The notes beneath the pieces were generated by a model that was given only the letters and a program-made list of their open reading frames with translations, was not told the origin of the DNA and searched no databases. The translations under genes and the position numbers were made by a program. A stretch of DNA of 60,000 nucleotides from Polytrichum commune (taxonomy: Eukaryota > Streptophyta > Polytrichopsida > Polytrichales > Polytrichaceae), in contig OX485809.1 in NCBI GenBank assembly GCA_950295325.1, forward strand, positions 10,604,001-10,664,000, in the 5' to 3' direction. Of the stretch, positions 33,477-44,649 are shown piece by piece (positions within the stretch are counted from its first letter, which is position 1; each line of letters opens with the position of its first letter).

Positions 33477-34288
33477 TGAGGACATCAATCTCCTTTAGTG
33501 GGGGAGAGACGCTGGTAGCACACTTAGCTTCGAGGCTAATTGCTCCACAACATGAACTTGTTCTTTGGGTTGAGGGAATAAAGTCCAAACTTTAGTGGTG
33601 CAAAGAGAAAAGTACGAGATGAGGTCCTAGTCTTGTACTTGTGCTTGGTTAGTGGAAGAGGGGGAATAGATATGCCAAACTAGGTTGGGTAAGCCGAGTA
33701 ATTGGGGCCATGGCTAGGAGGGGCCTTGGATAAAACCAAAAAACTTCTTAGCCGTGGGCTTGTCCGGGCGGGGACAAGGTGATGGCGCGTGCTCATAAAA
33801 GTGCTACCCGCGAGCTAACGAGAGTTGGCGCATGGGAGTCATGAACCCATGTCTCGAAAGAGCAAAGTGGGAACCGAGTCGGGCGGGACTTGGCATCACC
33901 CCCGTGCGATCAAGGCGTGGCTTAACAATGGAAAGCCATCTCGGAGTTGCAACCGAGACAACTTAGTGGAAGCGTTGAGGTCTCGCCTAGATGTGTCACG
34001 TTAGGCTAGTGGAGCCTAACGGGGGAGGCCCCAAAGGAGGGGCAACCCAAGTGAGTCCCAAAGTAGGTGGGTCTAGTGTAGGTTAGGTCCTTGGAGGAGA
34101 GATCCAAGGTCGCTAACGGACCACCTAGGAACGACACCTTTGGGACTATGCCAAATTTGAAGATGCATTGTGGGGGTCGCGCCCTAAGGTAAACACAATG
34201 CCGCACCATAGAGATGGCAACTTGAAAATTGGTGTGCCGACTACGAGTATAGTCGATGAGGGCATCGACTCCGTTTGGTGGGGGTGAG
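33477..34288 (+). other. 3' noncoding region and polypurine tract of element I
   Basis: It is homologous to 6531-7344 and ends with GGTGGGGGTGAG at 34277-34288. No gene is seen. Confidence 0.8.
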
Positions 34289-35281
34289 TGTCGCGCACCT
34301 CTCCATGAGGAGTGGCCGAAACACCATGGGCACAAGGGGGACCCCGGAGTGACACCCGGGACTTGTGGCGCCGTTGGTGAGAGGGCCCAAGTGATCCTAG
34401 TGTGGGTGAGGGCCCCGGGCGTTGGGAACGCCTCCCACCCACGAAGATTAGGAGGCACAAGGGTAAGGCCATGAGTTATGCGTAGCTCATGGCGTGGTGA
34501 TTCTAGAAAGCTCAAGAACACCTCAATCGGAGGTGTGAGCTAGGAGTTATGGCCATTTGAGTGGGGCGCTGTCCCAGGACAGCGCCCTGGTACAGCAGTG
34601 CCTGGGAGTGATTCCCGGGACTGCCAAGGTTCAAACAGGCATAACTTCCTCAAGACTTGCTCAAATGGAGCAAGTGAGGAGTCCATCGGCATCTACGTGA
34701 AGCGTAGATGAGGATAGAGTGGTTGGTTGTTCTGATCAGACATCATACAAGGAAGTTATGATGGTCTGAAGCTGCTGGGGGGGTTCTAGGCCCAGCAGCT
34801 AAAGGAAAATGTCCACTTGGCCCCAACTCTTGGTAGAGAGACAAGAGGTTGGTTGACGGTGGGGTAGGGGCCCCGCGTGAAGTCCTAGAGGCTTATATGG
34901 GTGAGGTGGTGTGGCCTCACCCACCCGAGGCCGAACGGCACGGCCTCCATAGGCATTGGCCTAATGTGAGGCCATAGTTGCCTAGTATGGTTCGGGTTGT
35001 TGTAGTGTTGCTCCGGCAACGCGATGATCAACATAAGATTGGACTTCCATGAATGGAAGTCCACATCTAAGGATTGGTTACCGATTAAAGGGGTTGGTTA
35101 GCGATTAAGGGGTGAGTCCCGAAAGCAAAGTAGGAGGGTTGGTTCCCTCCTATGAACTATTGGTCCGGGGTAAGAGGAGCTATCCATTAGCATGGCGGAA
35201 TGCGAATGGTTAGCGCTCGTAACCTTTGGTAGAAATGAAAATTGGCAAGATTGTCAAGGGGGGCTAGCAAGGGTTGCGACA
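34289..35281 (+). repeat. LTR between elements I and J
   Basis: This 993-bp LTR has an extra local duplication near 35080-35110 (TTGGTTACCGATTAA then TTGGTTAGCGATTAA). Variants such as GAAGATTAGG and ATGAGTTATGCG are shared with the LTR at 39271, so it looks like J's 5' LTR. It also sits directly after I's polypurine tract, so I and J share it. No PBS follows; the protease remnant of J begins at once. Confidence 0.9.
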
Positions 35282-35984
35282 ACCAAGGTGCGGTTTGGAA
35301 AGGGCGAACCGCATGAAACAAAGGAGGCCGCGATGCATGTAACTTTTCAATGTGGGACATTGGATTTTTGTCAAAATTTCACACCATGTGAAATAGATGA
35401 AATGCATGTCATTGTGAAGGCTACCTTCTTTGGAACTCACATGATAGATGTGAGGTGCAAGCCGGTGAGCATTGCGGTTCATTTGTGATGTCTTGATGGC
35501 AAAGAATTGCACTACAAAGTGACAAGGACTCCTATGGTAGGAGCAACCAACTCGAATTTGGTCTTAATGGACCAAATGAATAAACGGAAGAACATGATAA
35601 TAATGGTCGTGGTTCAATTGGAGCAACTCCAAGGAACTCATGGGGAGGCTAGGAAAGATGGGCCTCCCCAAAACCACATTGGTGGGATGTTGGTGAGGTA
35701 CAAGGATGTATTCACCAATGTGTTGTCCAAAATGTTACCGCCAACGAGTGGAAAAAAAAAAAAAAAAAAAAAAACTTGCTCAACGAGAGATTGATTTCTT
35801 GAGGTATGTGGTGACAAAGGAAGTTGGTGGATGAACATGACAAATGTCAAGGCAATCCAAGAGGAGAATTGGCCCTTGACTCAAGAGAAGGGCTAAGGTC
35901 ATTTGTTGGCCTAGCCAACTACTACCACCACTTCATTCGAGGTGTTTCTAAGGTTGCTAGGACCTTAGTCAACTTGTTGGAAAA
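35282..35984 (+). pseudogene. Protease and palm-deleted RT remnant of element J
   Basis: The frame gives VRFGKGEPHETKEAAMHVTFQ and FCQNFTPCEIDEMHVIVKATFFGTH, then RT pieces up to MLPPTSG. A run of 23 As (35752-35774) sits at the common RT deletion junction and is followed by the LRYVV-like continuation. Confidence 0.78.
35752..35774 (+). repeat. A23 homopolymer at the RT deletion junction of element J
   Basis: Twenty-three As occur where C has GAAAAATAACTTTGC. Element M has 22 As at the same place (43209-43230). The exact length could be affected by sequencing. Confidence 0.85.
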
Positions 35985-36640
35985 ATGGCTATCCCAAGAG
36001 TGGGATGAGCCTTGTCACCAAGCCTTTGGGGAGCTCAAGAGCAAGTTTCCTTCACAAGATGTGGTTAAGTTCCCGAGCTTTCACAAGCATTTTGAGATGC
36101 ACATGGAGGCGAAGGACTTTACCATCGGCGGATGTTGGTCCAAGATGGATGACCATTGCTTATGGGAGCATTAAGCTCCATGGTTGTCGACCTTGTCCAA
36201 CTTGTGCAAGACATGGCTATCCCAAGAGTGGGATGAGCCTTGTTACCAAGTCTTTGAGGAGCTTAAGAGCAAGCTCTCTTCGCCGCCCGTGCTCAAGTTT
36301 GCGAAATTTGACAAACCTTTTGAGATGCATACGGGGGCGAGTGACTTTGCCATTGGCGGATGTAAGATGTAAGATGGATGGCCATTGCATATGAGAGCGT
36401 TAAGCTTGATGGTTATCCGACCTTATCCGACTTGTGAAAGAAATGGCTATCCCAAGAGTGGGACTAGCCTTGTCACCAAGTCTTTGGGGAGCTTAAGAGC
36501 AAGTGTTCTTAGACGCCCGTGCTCAAGTTCGCAGAGCTTGACAAACCTTTTGAGGTGCATACGGGGTTGATTAACTTTGCCAATGGCGGATTGTTGATGT
36601 AAGATGGATGGCCATTGCATATGGGAGCATGAAGCTCGAT
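35985..36640 (+). repeat. 229-bp tandem array in element J (3 units)
   Basis: Units start at 35985, 36213 and 36443. The second unit begins like unit 2 of M and ends like unit 3 of M, with the switch near GGCGGATGT at about 36355-36365. J thus appears to have lost one unit by unequal recombination. Confidence 0.9.
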
Positions 36641-36969
36641 GGTTGTTAAAGAAGACAACCAACTCATGACAAAGAACTTCTTTGTCGTAGTGCATTGCTT
36701 GAAGATGTGGCGACACTATTTGGGGTCGCACAAAGCAAAGGTCTACATGGACAATGTGTCCTAAAAGAATTTTGACATTCAAGCGCAAGTAAGCGCCAAG
36801 TCATTGCGGTGGCATGATAGTTTGGCGCTTATGAAGGTGGATTTGATCCACAAACCGGACCGTGGAAATGTGGTGCCGGATGCGCGAAGTAGACTGCATG
36901 AGTTCCAAGCAATGAGAACCATCCAAACCTTGTGGCTAATGTGTGCCGGCGAAGGAAACTTGTGATGCA
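36641..36969 (+). pseudogene. RNase H C-terminal remnant of element J
   Basis: The sequence matches the segments HCLKMWRHYLG, YMDNV and VVPDARSR of the RNase H tail in broken frames. Confidence 0.75.
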
Positions 36970-38456
36970 AGATACGGGAGGGGTAAATTAACTACCCCAA
37001 AAGCACAAAAACTTTTAGGTGAACTTCGCAAGAGCAAGGTGCTCAAAGAGGTTAAGTTGGTGGACGGATTGTTCAAGTGCAAGCAAAGTTGGGTGTATGT
37101 GCCACAAGGCAAGTTGAGGCTATCGGTTTTGAAGGAGGAATTTGATAGTTCTATCGCCGGCCTTACAGGAGAAAAAAAAAACCGCCATAGAATGGTGTGA
37201 TGGAGGTACCATTGGCGGTGCATAAAGGAAGATATAGCCCACTTTGTGAAGGCTTGAATCAAAGTGCAAAGTGAACCGAGCCTCTTACCAAAAGCAAGGC
37301 GGTTTCTTGCAACCGTTGCGTATCCCGTCGGCGCCATGGCATAGTATGTGCATGGACTTGATCACAAGTTTGCCGGAGTCACATGGGTATGATGCCATCT
37401 TATTGATGGTAGAGTGGTTTGCCAAGTTGGCACACATGGTGCCGATTGTGGGAACCGCCACCGCGTTGGAGACCGCATAGCCTTTTCTCAAAGGATGGTT
37501 GAGGCACCACGGGTTGCCAAGAGTGATTGTGTGGGATCAAGATCCAAAGTTCACAAGTGCATTTTCAATGCATTTCTCTAAGGAGGTTGTATTGAAACTA
37601 AGGTTTAGCACGGCCGTGTATTTCCAAATGGATGGGAAAACAAAGCGTGTGAATGGAGACTTGAAGCAATACTTGAGGAACTTGGTGGGGGCGGACCAAG
37701 GAGATTGGGCGGACTATGTGGGTCGAGCGGAGTGTAATTGCAATGTAGCCACGCACTTGGCTACCAAGGGGTGGTCTTTCGTGGTGGCTTATGGAGTGGA
37801 TGCGCTCCAACCTATTAACCTAGCTCTCGAGGGGGCACATTCAACACTAGAGTTCAACCAAGATGGTGAGGACTTGGCCAAGACTGTAAACAAGTCTTGG
37901 AGATGACCAAGTTGTTGGTGGAGAAAGCCCGAATGTGCTACGAAGTGCAAGTCAATGCCGGAAGACGCGAAGTGGAGTATGAGGTGGGCCAAAAGGTGTT
38001 GTTCAATATGAACAACTTCACTAAGCCGGAAGGCCTCGCTCCAAAAGTTCATGTCCAAAATTGGAGCTTCGTTTTCCATTGTGCAACAAGTGTTCAAGGA
38101 CATGTATAAGTTGGAATTACCGCCGGACATCAAAGTGCATCCGACATTTCATGTCTCATTACGAAAGTCATTTTAGGACGACACCTTGTGGCCCGATCAC
38201 AAGCAAGTGATTAGGCCACGTCCCGACCTTGTGGAGGTCATTTGGAACATGAGGTAAGAGGGCATCCTCAAGTGTAGGAAGCCCAAGTGAAAATGAAAGA
38301 AAATGTACAAAGGAGTACTTGGTGAAATGGTGAGGATACCATGAGAAAGAAGCCGTTTGGGTAGCGGCAAGAGACATGATGAACGCCAAGGAATTGGTAA
38401 AGCACTTTGAAGATACTAAGGCTAGACATTCCAATAAAATGAAGCGTAGGCATTGA
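36970..38456 (+). pseudogene. Integrase and chromodomain remnant of element J
   Basis: The zinc finger reads EEFDSSIAG with the first histidine lost and the second region altered. The shared TAG lies near 37471. The core glutamate is lysine here (KTKRVN), as in M. A one-base loss near 37883 shifts the frame after GEDLAK. TGA occurs in the chromodomain near 38327. Confidence 0.85.
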
Positions 38457-39270
38457 TGAGGACATCAATCTCCTTTAGTTGGGGAGAGACGCTAGTAGCA
38501 CACTTAGCTTCGAGGCTAATTGCTCCACAACATGAACTTGTTCTTTGGCTTGAGGGAATAAAGTCCAAACTTTAGTGGTGCAAAGAGAAAAGTATGAGAT
38601 GAGGTCCTAGTCTTGTACTTGTGCTTGGTTAATGGAAGAGGGGGAATAGATATGCCAAACTAGGTTGGGTAAGCCGAGTAATTGGGGGCCATGGCTTGGA
38701 GGGGCCTTGGATAAAACCAAGAAACTTCTTAGTTGTGGGCTTGTCCGGGCGGGGACAAGGTGATGGCGCGTGCTCATAAAAGTGCTACCCGCGAGCTAAC
38801 GAAAGTTGGCGCATGGGAGTCATGAACCCATGTCTCGAAAGAGCAAAATGGGAACCGAGTCGGGCGGGACTTGGCATCACCCCCGTGCGATCGAGGCGTG
38901 GCTTAACAATGGAAAGCCATCTCGGAGTTGCAACCGAGACAACTTAGTGGAAGCGTTGAGGTCTCGCCTAGATGTGTCATGTTAGGCTAGTGGAGCCTAA
39001 CGGGGGAGGCCCCAAAGGAGGGGCAACCCAAGTGAGTCCCAAAGTAGGTGGGTCTAGTGTAGGTTAGGTCCTTGGATGAGAGATCCAAGGTCGCTAACGG
39101 ACCACCTAGGAAGGACACCTTTGGGACTATGCCAAATTTGAAGATGCATTGTGGGGGTCGCGCCCTAAGGTAAACACAATGCCGCACCATAGAGGATGGC
39201 AACTTGAGAATTGGTGTGCCGACTACGAGTATAGTCGATGAGGGCATCGACTCCGTTTGGTGGGGGTGAG
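38457..39270 (+). other. 3' noncoding region and polypurine tract of element J
   Basis: Homologous to the other 3' noncoding regions, it ends with the polypurine tract at 39259-39270. Confidence 0.8.
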
Positions 39271-40243
39271 TGTCGCGCACCTCTCCATGAGGAGTGGCCG
39301 AAACACCATGGGCACAAGGGGGACCCCGGAGTGACACCCAGGACTTGTGGCGCCGTTGGTGAGAGGGCCCAAGTGATCCTAGTGTGGGTGACGGCCCCGG
39401 GCGTTGGGAACGCCTCCCACCCATGAAGATTAGGAGGCACAAGGGTAAGGCCATGAGTTATGCGTAGCTCATGGCGTGGTGATTCTAGAAAGCTCAAGAA
39501 CACCTCAATCGGAGGTGTGAGCTAGGAGTTATGGCCATTTGAGTGGGGCGCTGTCCCGGGACAGCGCCCTGGTACAGCAGTGCCTGGGAGTGATTCCCGG
39601 GACTGCCAAGGTTCAAACAGGCATAACTTCCTCAATACTTGCTCAAATGGAGCAAGTGAGGAGTCCATTGGCATCTACGTGAAGCGAAGATGAACATGGA
39701 GCGGTTGGTTGTTATGATCAGACATCATACAAGGAAGTTATGATGGTCTGAAGCTGCTGGGGGGGTTCTAGGCCCAGCAGCTAAAGGAAAATGTCCACTT
39801 GGCCCCAACTCTTGGTAGAGAGACAAGAGGTTGGTTAACGGTGGGGTAGGGGCCCCGCGTGAAGTCCTAGAGGCTTATATGGGTGAGGTGGTGTGGCCTC
39901 ACCCACCCGAGGCCGAACGGCACGGCCTCCATGGGCATTGGCCCAATGTGAGGCCATAGTTGCCTAGTATGGTTCGGGTTGTTGTAGTGTTGCTCCGGCA
40001 ACGCGATGATCAACATGGGATTGGACTTCCATGGATGGAAGTCCACATCTAGGAATGGGTTACCGATTAAGGGGTGAGTCCCTAAAGCAAAGTAGGAGGG
40101 TTGGTTCCCTCCTATGAACTATAAGGTCCGGGGTAGGAGGAGCTAACCATTAGCATGGCGGAATGCGAATGGTTAGCGCTCGTAACCTTTGCTAGAATTG
40201 AAAATTGGCAAGATTGCTAAGGGGGTTAGCAAGGGTTGCGACA
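39271..40243 (+). repeat. 3' LTR of element J
   Basis: A 973-bp copy. Its right edge passes into an inverted gag-region fragment (L). The bases ACACT at 40241-40245 fit both the LTR end with its usual CT spacer and the expected sequence of L, a 5-bp microhomology. Confidence 0.92.
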
Positions 40244-40923
40244 CTTCGTTCATGGCACAAATATGATCTAGCTTGGTACGACCAAGCCACCTTCTCACAT
40301 TCCGTCCGCGGCACGAGCTAGCATGATTTGCCTTGGTATAATGGGCCAAACTACTTGCACTCATTTCCTTGGGACCTCTTTCGGCTAAACCCACTTTGTG
40401 GTAATGTGCCGCCCAACTTCTTCTTAGGACCATCGGCTTCAATGCTCTTCAAATCTTTATGATTCGCACTACGTCCTCAAGAAGCTTTGGGGTCCTGAAC
40501 ATGGTTTTCACTACCCGCTTTTGAAACCCACCTAAAACGATGCATTTTTTAGAAAGCTCGTCCATCCTAGATGTACCATTCATTTGGGTGTGAAATTCGC
40601 ACATATACACCTTAAGAGACCCCGCGTGCCTCATGTGCCCCAAGTTCATTTCAACATCACCACCTTCTAAGCATTTCGAATTGGAATTTCAATCCAACAT
40701 TAATGCCCTCCAAGGTTTTGGGTGCATTCGGTATTCTAGGCCCCAAATGTTTTTTTGAGGTGTGCGGGAGCCCTTTCAAAGGACTCCACCATTTTCCTTA
40801 CTGAATCCACCATCATGCCCACCATTGTCATGAGAACTAATGGTATGGTCAAATTCCATTTACACATGATCTTTGTTCCAATTTGAACCTCACAACCTTT
40901 TGGAAACCCCGGCTCACCATAAT
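40244..40923 (-). pseudogene. Fragment L: inverted gag-region piece
   Basis: This 680-bp fragment reads on the minus strand from the end of the 56-bp array region to the start of the gag-position region. Where I compared them it is virtually identical to 47961-48640 of element N in inverse orientation, including rare variants (GCCGGGG, GAGGTTCAA) and a 66-codon open piece with the same translation. It has no LTR of its own. Confidence 0.85.
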
Positions 40924-41896
40924 TGTCGCGCACCTCTCCATGAGGAGTGCCCGAAACACCATGGGCACAAGGGGGACCCCGGAGTGACACCCGGGACTTG
41001 TGGCGCCGTTGGTGAGAGGGCCCAAGTGATCCTAGTGTGGGTGACGGCCCCGGGCGTTGGGAACGCCTCCCACCCACGGAGACTAGGAGGCACAAGGGGA
41101 AGGCGATGAGTTATGCGTAGCTCATGGCGTGGTGATTCTAGAAAGCTCAAGAACACCTCAATCGGAGGTGTGAGCTAGGAGTTATGGCCATTTGAGTGGG
41201 GTGTTGTCCCGGGACAGCGCCCTGGTACAGCAGTGCCTGGGAGTGATTCCCGGGACTGCCAAGGTTCAAACAGGCATAACTTCCTCACCACTTGCCCGAA
41301 TGGGGCAAGTGAGGAGTGCATCGGCATCTACGTGAAGCGTAGATGAAGATGGAGTGGTCAAGTGTTATGATCAGACATCATACAAGGAAGTTATGATGGT
41401 CTGAAGTTGCTGGGGGCTTCTAGGCCCAGCGGCTAAGGGAAAGTGTCCACTTGGCCCCAACTCTTGGTAGAGAGACAAGAGGTTGGTTGACGGTGGGGTA
41501 GGGGCCCCGCGTAGAGTCCTAGAGGCTTATATGGGTGAGGTGGTGTGGCCTCACCCACCCGAGGCCGAACGGCAAGGCCTCCATGGGCTTTGGCCTATTG
41601 TGAGGCCATAGTTGCCTAGTATGGTTCGGGTTGTTGTAGTGTTGCTCCGGCAACGCGATGATCAACATGGGATTGGACTTCCATGGATGGAAGTCCACAT
41701 CTAGGAATGGGCTACCGATTAAGGGGTGAGTCCCGAAAGCAAAGTAGGAGGGTTGGTTCCCTCCTATGAGCTATATGGTCCGGGGTAGGAGGAGCTAACC
41801 ATTAGCATGGCGGAATGCGAATGGTTAGCGCTCGTAACCTTTGCTAGAATTGAAAATTGGCAAGATTGTCAAGGGGGCTTAGCAAGGGTTGCGACA
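40924..41896 (+). repeat. 5' LTR of element M
   Basis: A 973-bp LTR with standard ends, followed two bases later by the PBS. The palindrome at 41200-41223 carries one change (GTGTTGTCCC). Confidence 0.94.
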
Positions 41897-41898
41897 CT

Positions 41899-41910
41899 TG
41901 GTATCAGAGC
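41899..41910 (+). other. Primer-binding site of element M
   Basis: TGGTATCAGAGC, two bases after the LTR end. Confidence 0.9.
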
Positions 41911-42600
41911 AGGGTTCCAATATTTGAGCTAGCACTTTGAGGGAGACATGGCTATCAAACGTGAGGGTTATCATGGTTAGCCCGGGGTTTCCAAAAGGTT
42001 GTGAGGCTCAAATTGGAACAAAAATCATGTGTAAAGGGAATTTGACCATACCATTGGTTCTAATGACAATGGTGGGCATGATGGTGGATTTGGTAAGGAA
42101 ATTGGTGGAGTCCTTTGAAAGGGCTCCCGCACACCTCAAAAAAGCATTTGGGGCCTAGAATACCGAATGCACCCAAAACCTTGGAGGGCATTAATGTTGG
42201 ATTGAAATTCCAATTCGAAAAGCTTGGAAGGTATTGATGTTGGAATGAATTTGGTGGAAATGAGGCGTGCGGGCCTCTTAAGGCGTATATGCGCGAATTT
42301 CACACCCAAATGAATTGTGCATCTTAGATGAACGAGTTTTCTAAGAAGTACATCGTTTTTGGTGGGGTTTCAAAAGCGGGTGGTGAATACCAAGTTCAAA
42401 TTTCCAAAAGTTTATTGAGGTTGTGGCGGGGATCATCAAAATTGCAACGAGCACTAAGGCCGATGACCCCAATAAGAAATTTGGTGGTGCCTTACAACAA
42501 TGGACGTTGAGGGGAGATAGGTACCACGCCAAATAATACTTATGCCGCGGACTGAATGTAAGACGATGGCATTGTGGCCAAGGCTAGTAGCCTTAAGCCG
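41911..42600 (+). pseudogene. Gag-position region of element M with a single 56-bp unit
   Basis: Homologous to the region in C and I; a 73-codon open piece at 41937-42158 has no recognisable domain. Only one 56-bp unit is left (GCCGCGGACTGAATG near 42545). Confidence 0.55.
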
Positions 42601-42711
42601 AGGCCAAGTCTTTTGTACTTTGAGGCTCAAATGAATGGGACAAATGTCTCATGGGTTGATAAAGAGGCTACCATTCCTTCGTGAGCCCAAAACTCGCAAG
42701 GGAGTTGGGGC

Positions 42712-43440
42712 TTGCCGATTGATAGAGCGGGCAAGCCCACCAAGGTGCGGTTTGGAAAGAGCGAACCGCATGAAACAAAGGAGGCCGCGATGCATGTAAC
42801 TTTTCAATGTGGGACATTGGATTTTTGTCAAAATTTCACACCATGTGAAATAGATGAAATGCATGTCATTGTGAAGGCTACCTTCTTTGGAACTCACATG
42901 ATAGATGTGAGGTGCAAGCCGGTGAGCTTGCGGTGCATTTGTGATGTCTTGATGGCAAAGAATTGCACTACAAATTGACAAGGACTCCTATGGTAGGAGC
43001 AACCAACTCGAATTTGGTCTTAATGGACCAAATGAATAAACGGAAAAACATAATAATAATGGTCGTGGTTCAATTGGAGCAACTCCAAGGAACTCATGGG
43101 GAGGCTAGGAAAGATGGGCCTCCCCAAAACCACATTGGTGGGATGTTGGTGAGGTACAAGGATGTATTCACCAATGTGTTGTCCAAAATGTTACCGCCAA
43201 CGAGTGGGAAAAAAAAAAAAAAAAAAAAAACTTGCTCAACGAGAGATTGATTTCTTGAGGTATGTGGTGACAAAGGAAGTTGGTGGATGAACATGACAAA
43301 TGTCAAGGCAATCCAAGAGGAGAATTGGCCCTTGACTCAAGAGAAGGGCTAAGGTCATTTGTTGGCCTAGCCAACTACTACCACTACTTCATTCGAGGTG
43401 TTTCTAAGGTTGCTAGGACCTTAGTCAACTTGTTGGAAAA
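42712..43440 (+). pseudogene. Protease and palm-deleted RT remnant of element M
   Basis: Nearly identical to J: VRFGKSEPHETKEAAMHVTFQ, VGATNSNLVLMDQMNK, then RT pieces up to MLPPTSG. The A22 run (43209-43230) follows, at the common deletion junction, and the frame resumes in GLANYYHYF. Confidence 0.78.
43209..43230 (+). repeat. A22 homopolymer at the RT deletion junction of element M
   Basis: Twenty-two As at the same place as the A23 run of J; other copies have about five As here. Confidence 0.85.
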
Positions 43441-44330
43441 ATGGCTATCCCAAGAGTGGGATGAGCCTTGTCACCAAGCCTTTGGGGAGCTCAAGAGCAA
43501 GTTTCCTTCACAAGATGTGGTTAAGTTCCCGAGCTTTCACAAGCATTTTGAGATGCACATGGAGGCGAAGGACTTTACCATCGGCAGATGTTGGTCCAAG
43601 ATGGATGACCATTGCTTATGGGAGCATTAAGCTCCATGGTTGTCGAACCTTGTACGGCTTGTGCAAGAAATGGTTATCCCAAGAGTGGGATGAGCCTTGT
43701 TACCAAGTCTTTGAGCAGCTTAAGAGCAAGCTCTCTTCGCCGCCCGTGCTCAAGTTTGCGAAATTTGACAAACCTTTTGAGATGCATACGGGGGCGAGTG
43801 ACTTTACCATTGGCGGATGTTGATCCAAGATGGATGCCCATTGCATATGGGAGCATTAAGCTTAAAGGTTGTCAAACCTTGTGCGACTTGTGAAAGAAAT
43901 GGCTATCTTAAGAGTGGGATGAGCCTTGCCCCCAAAGTCTTTGGGGAGCTTAATACAAAGTTGTCTTTGCCACCCGTGTTCAAGTTCGCGGAGCTTGACA
44001 AACCTTTTGAGGTGAATACGGGGTGGCGAGTGACTTTGCAATTGGCGGATGGTTTATGTAAGATGGATGGCCATTGCATATTAGAGCGTTAAGCTTGATG
44101 GTTATCCGACCTTATCCGACTTGTGGAAGAAATGGCTATCCCAAGAGTGGGATGAGCCTTGCCACCAAGTCGTTGGGGAGCTTGAGAGCAAGTGTTCTTA
44201 GACGCCCGTGCTCAAGCTCGCGGAGCTTGACAAACCTTTTGAGGTGCATACGGGGGTGAGCGACTTTCCAATGGTGGATTATGTGTAATTGGATGGCCAT
44301 TGCATATGGGAGCATGAAGCTCGATGGTTG
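43441..44330 (+). repeat. 229-bp tandem array in element M (4 units)
   Basis: Units start at 43441, 43670, 43899 and 44132 (steps of 229, 229 and 233). All carry the HTGASDF-type or a further altered motif; the third reads VNTGWRVT after an indel. J has three units that can be derived from these four. Confidence 0.92.
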
Positions 44331-44649
44331 TCAAAGAAGACAACCAACTCATGACAAAGAACTTCTTTGTCGTAGTGCATTGCTTGAAGATGTGGCGACA
44401 CTATTTGGGGTCGCACAAAGCAAAGGTCTACATGGACAATGTGTCCCAAAACAATTTTGACATTCAAGCGCAAGTAAGCGCCAAGTCATTGCGGTGGCAT
44501 GATAGTTTGGCGCTTATGAAGGTGGATTTGATCCACAAACCGGACCGTGGAAATGTGGTGCCGGGTGCGCGAAGTAGACCGGATGAGTTCCAAGTAATGA
44601 GAACCATCCAAACCTTGTGGCTAATGTGTGCCGGCGAAGGAAACTTGTG
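44325..44649 (+). pseudogene. RNase H C-terminal remnant of element M
   Basis: A 108-codon piece (44324-44650) gives VVVHCLKMWRHYLGSHKAKV, YMDNVSQNNF, RWHDSLALMKVDLIHKPDRG and PGARSR, the least broken RNase H tail among the defective copies. The final PDALSR aspartate is glycine. Confidence 0.8.

Larger units (their letters stand above)
28278..34288 (+). mobile_element. Element I: defective retrotransposon interrupting G
   Basis: It begins with an LTR (28278-29250) and PBS and runs through all family regions to a polypurine tract at 34277-34288, followed by the LTR at 34289. The two LTRs are clearly unlike each other and no target duplication is found (left ACTAAT-type flank CTAAT, right flank ACCAA). 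The right end is therefore probably recombinant. Confidence 0.85.
34289..40243 (+). mobile_element. Element J: defective, with PBS-gag region deleted
   Basis: J runs from the shared LTR, through protease remnant, RT remnant with a 23-A run, three 229-bp units, integrase and chromodomain, to its 3' LTR (39271-40243). The PBS, gag-position region and 56-bp array are missing at 35281/35282. It is a close sibling of element M. Confidence 0.82.

Noticed and set aside
40173-40442. Short minus-strand frames in gag-position regions as Gag or zinc-knuckle proteins
   Set aside because: Cysteines occur (CRGRNV-type pieces) but not in the CX2CX4HX4C spacing, and they come from the out-of-frame 56-bp repeats.
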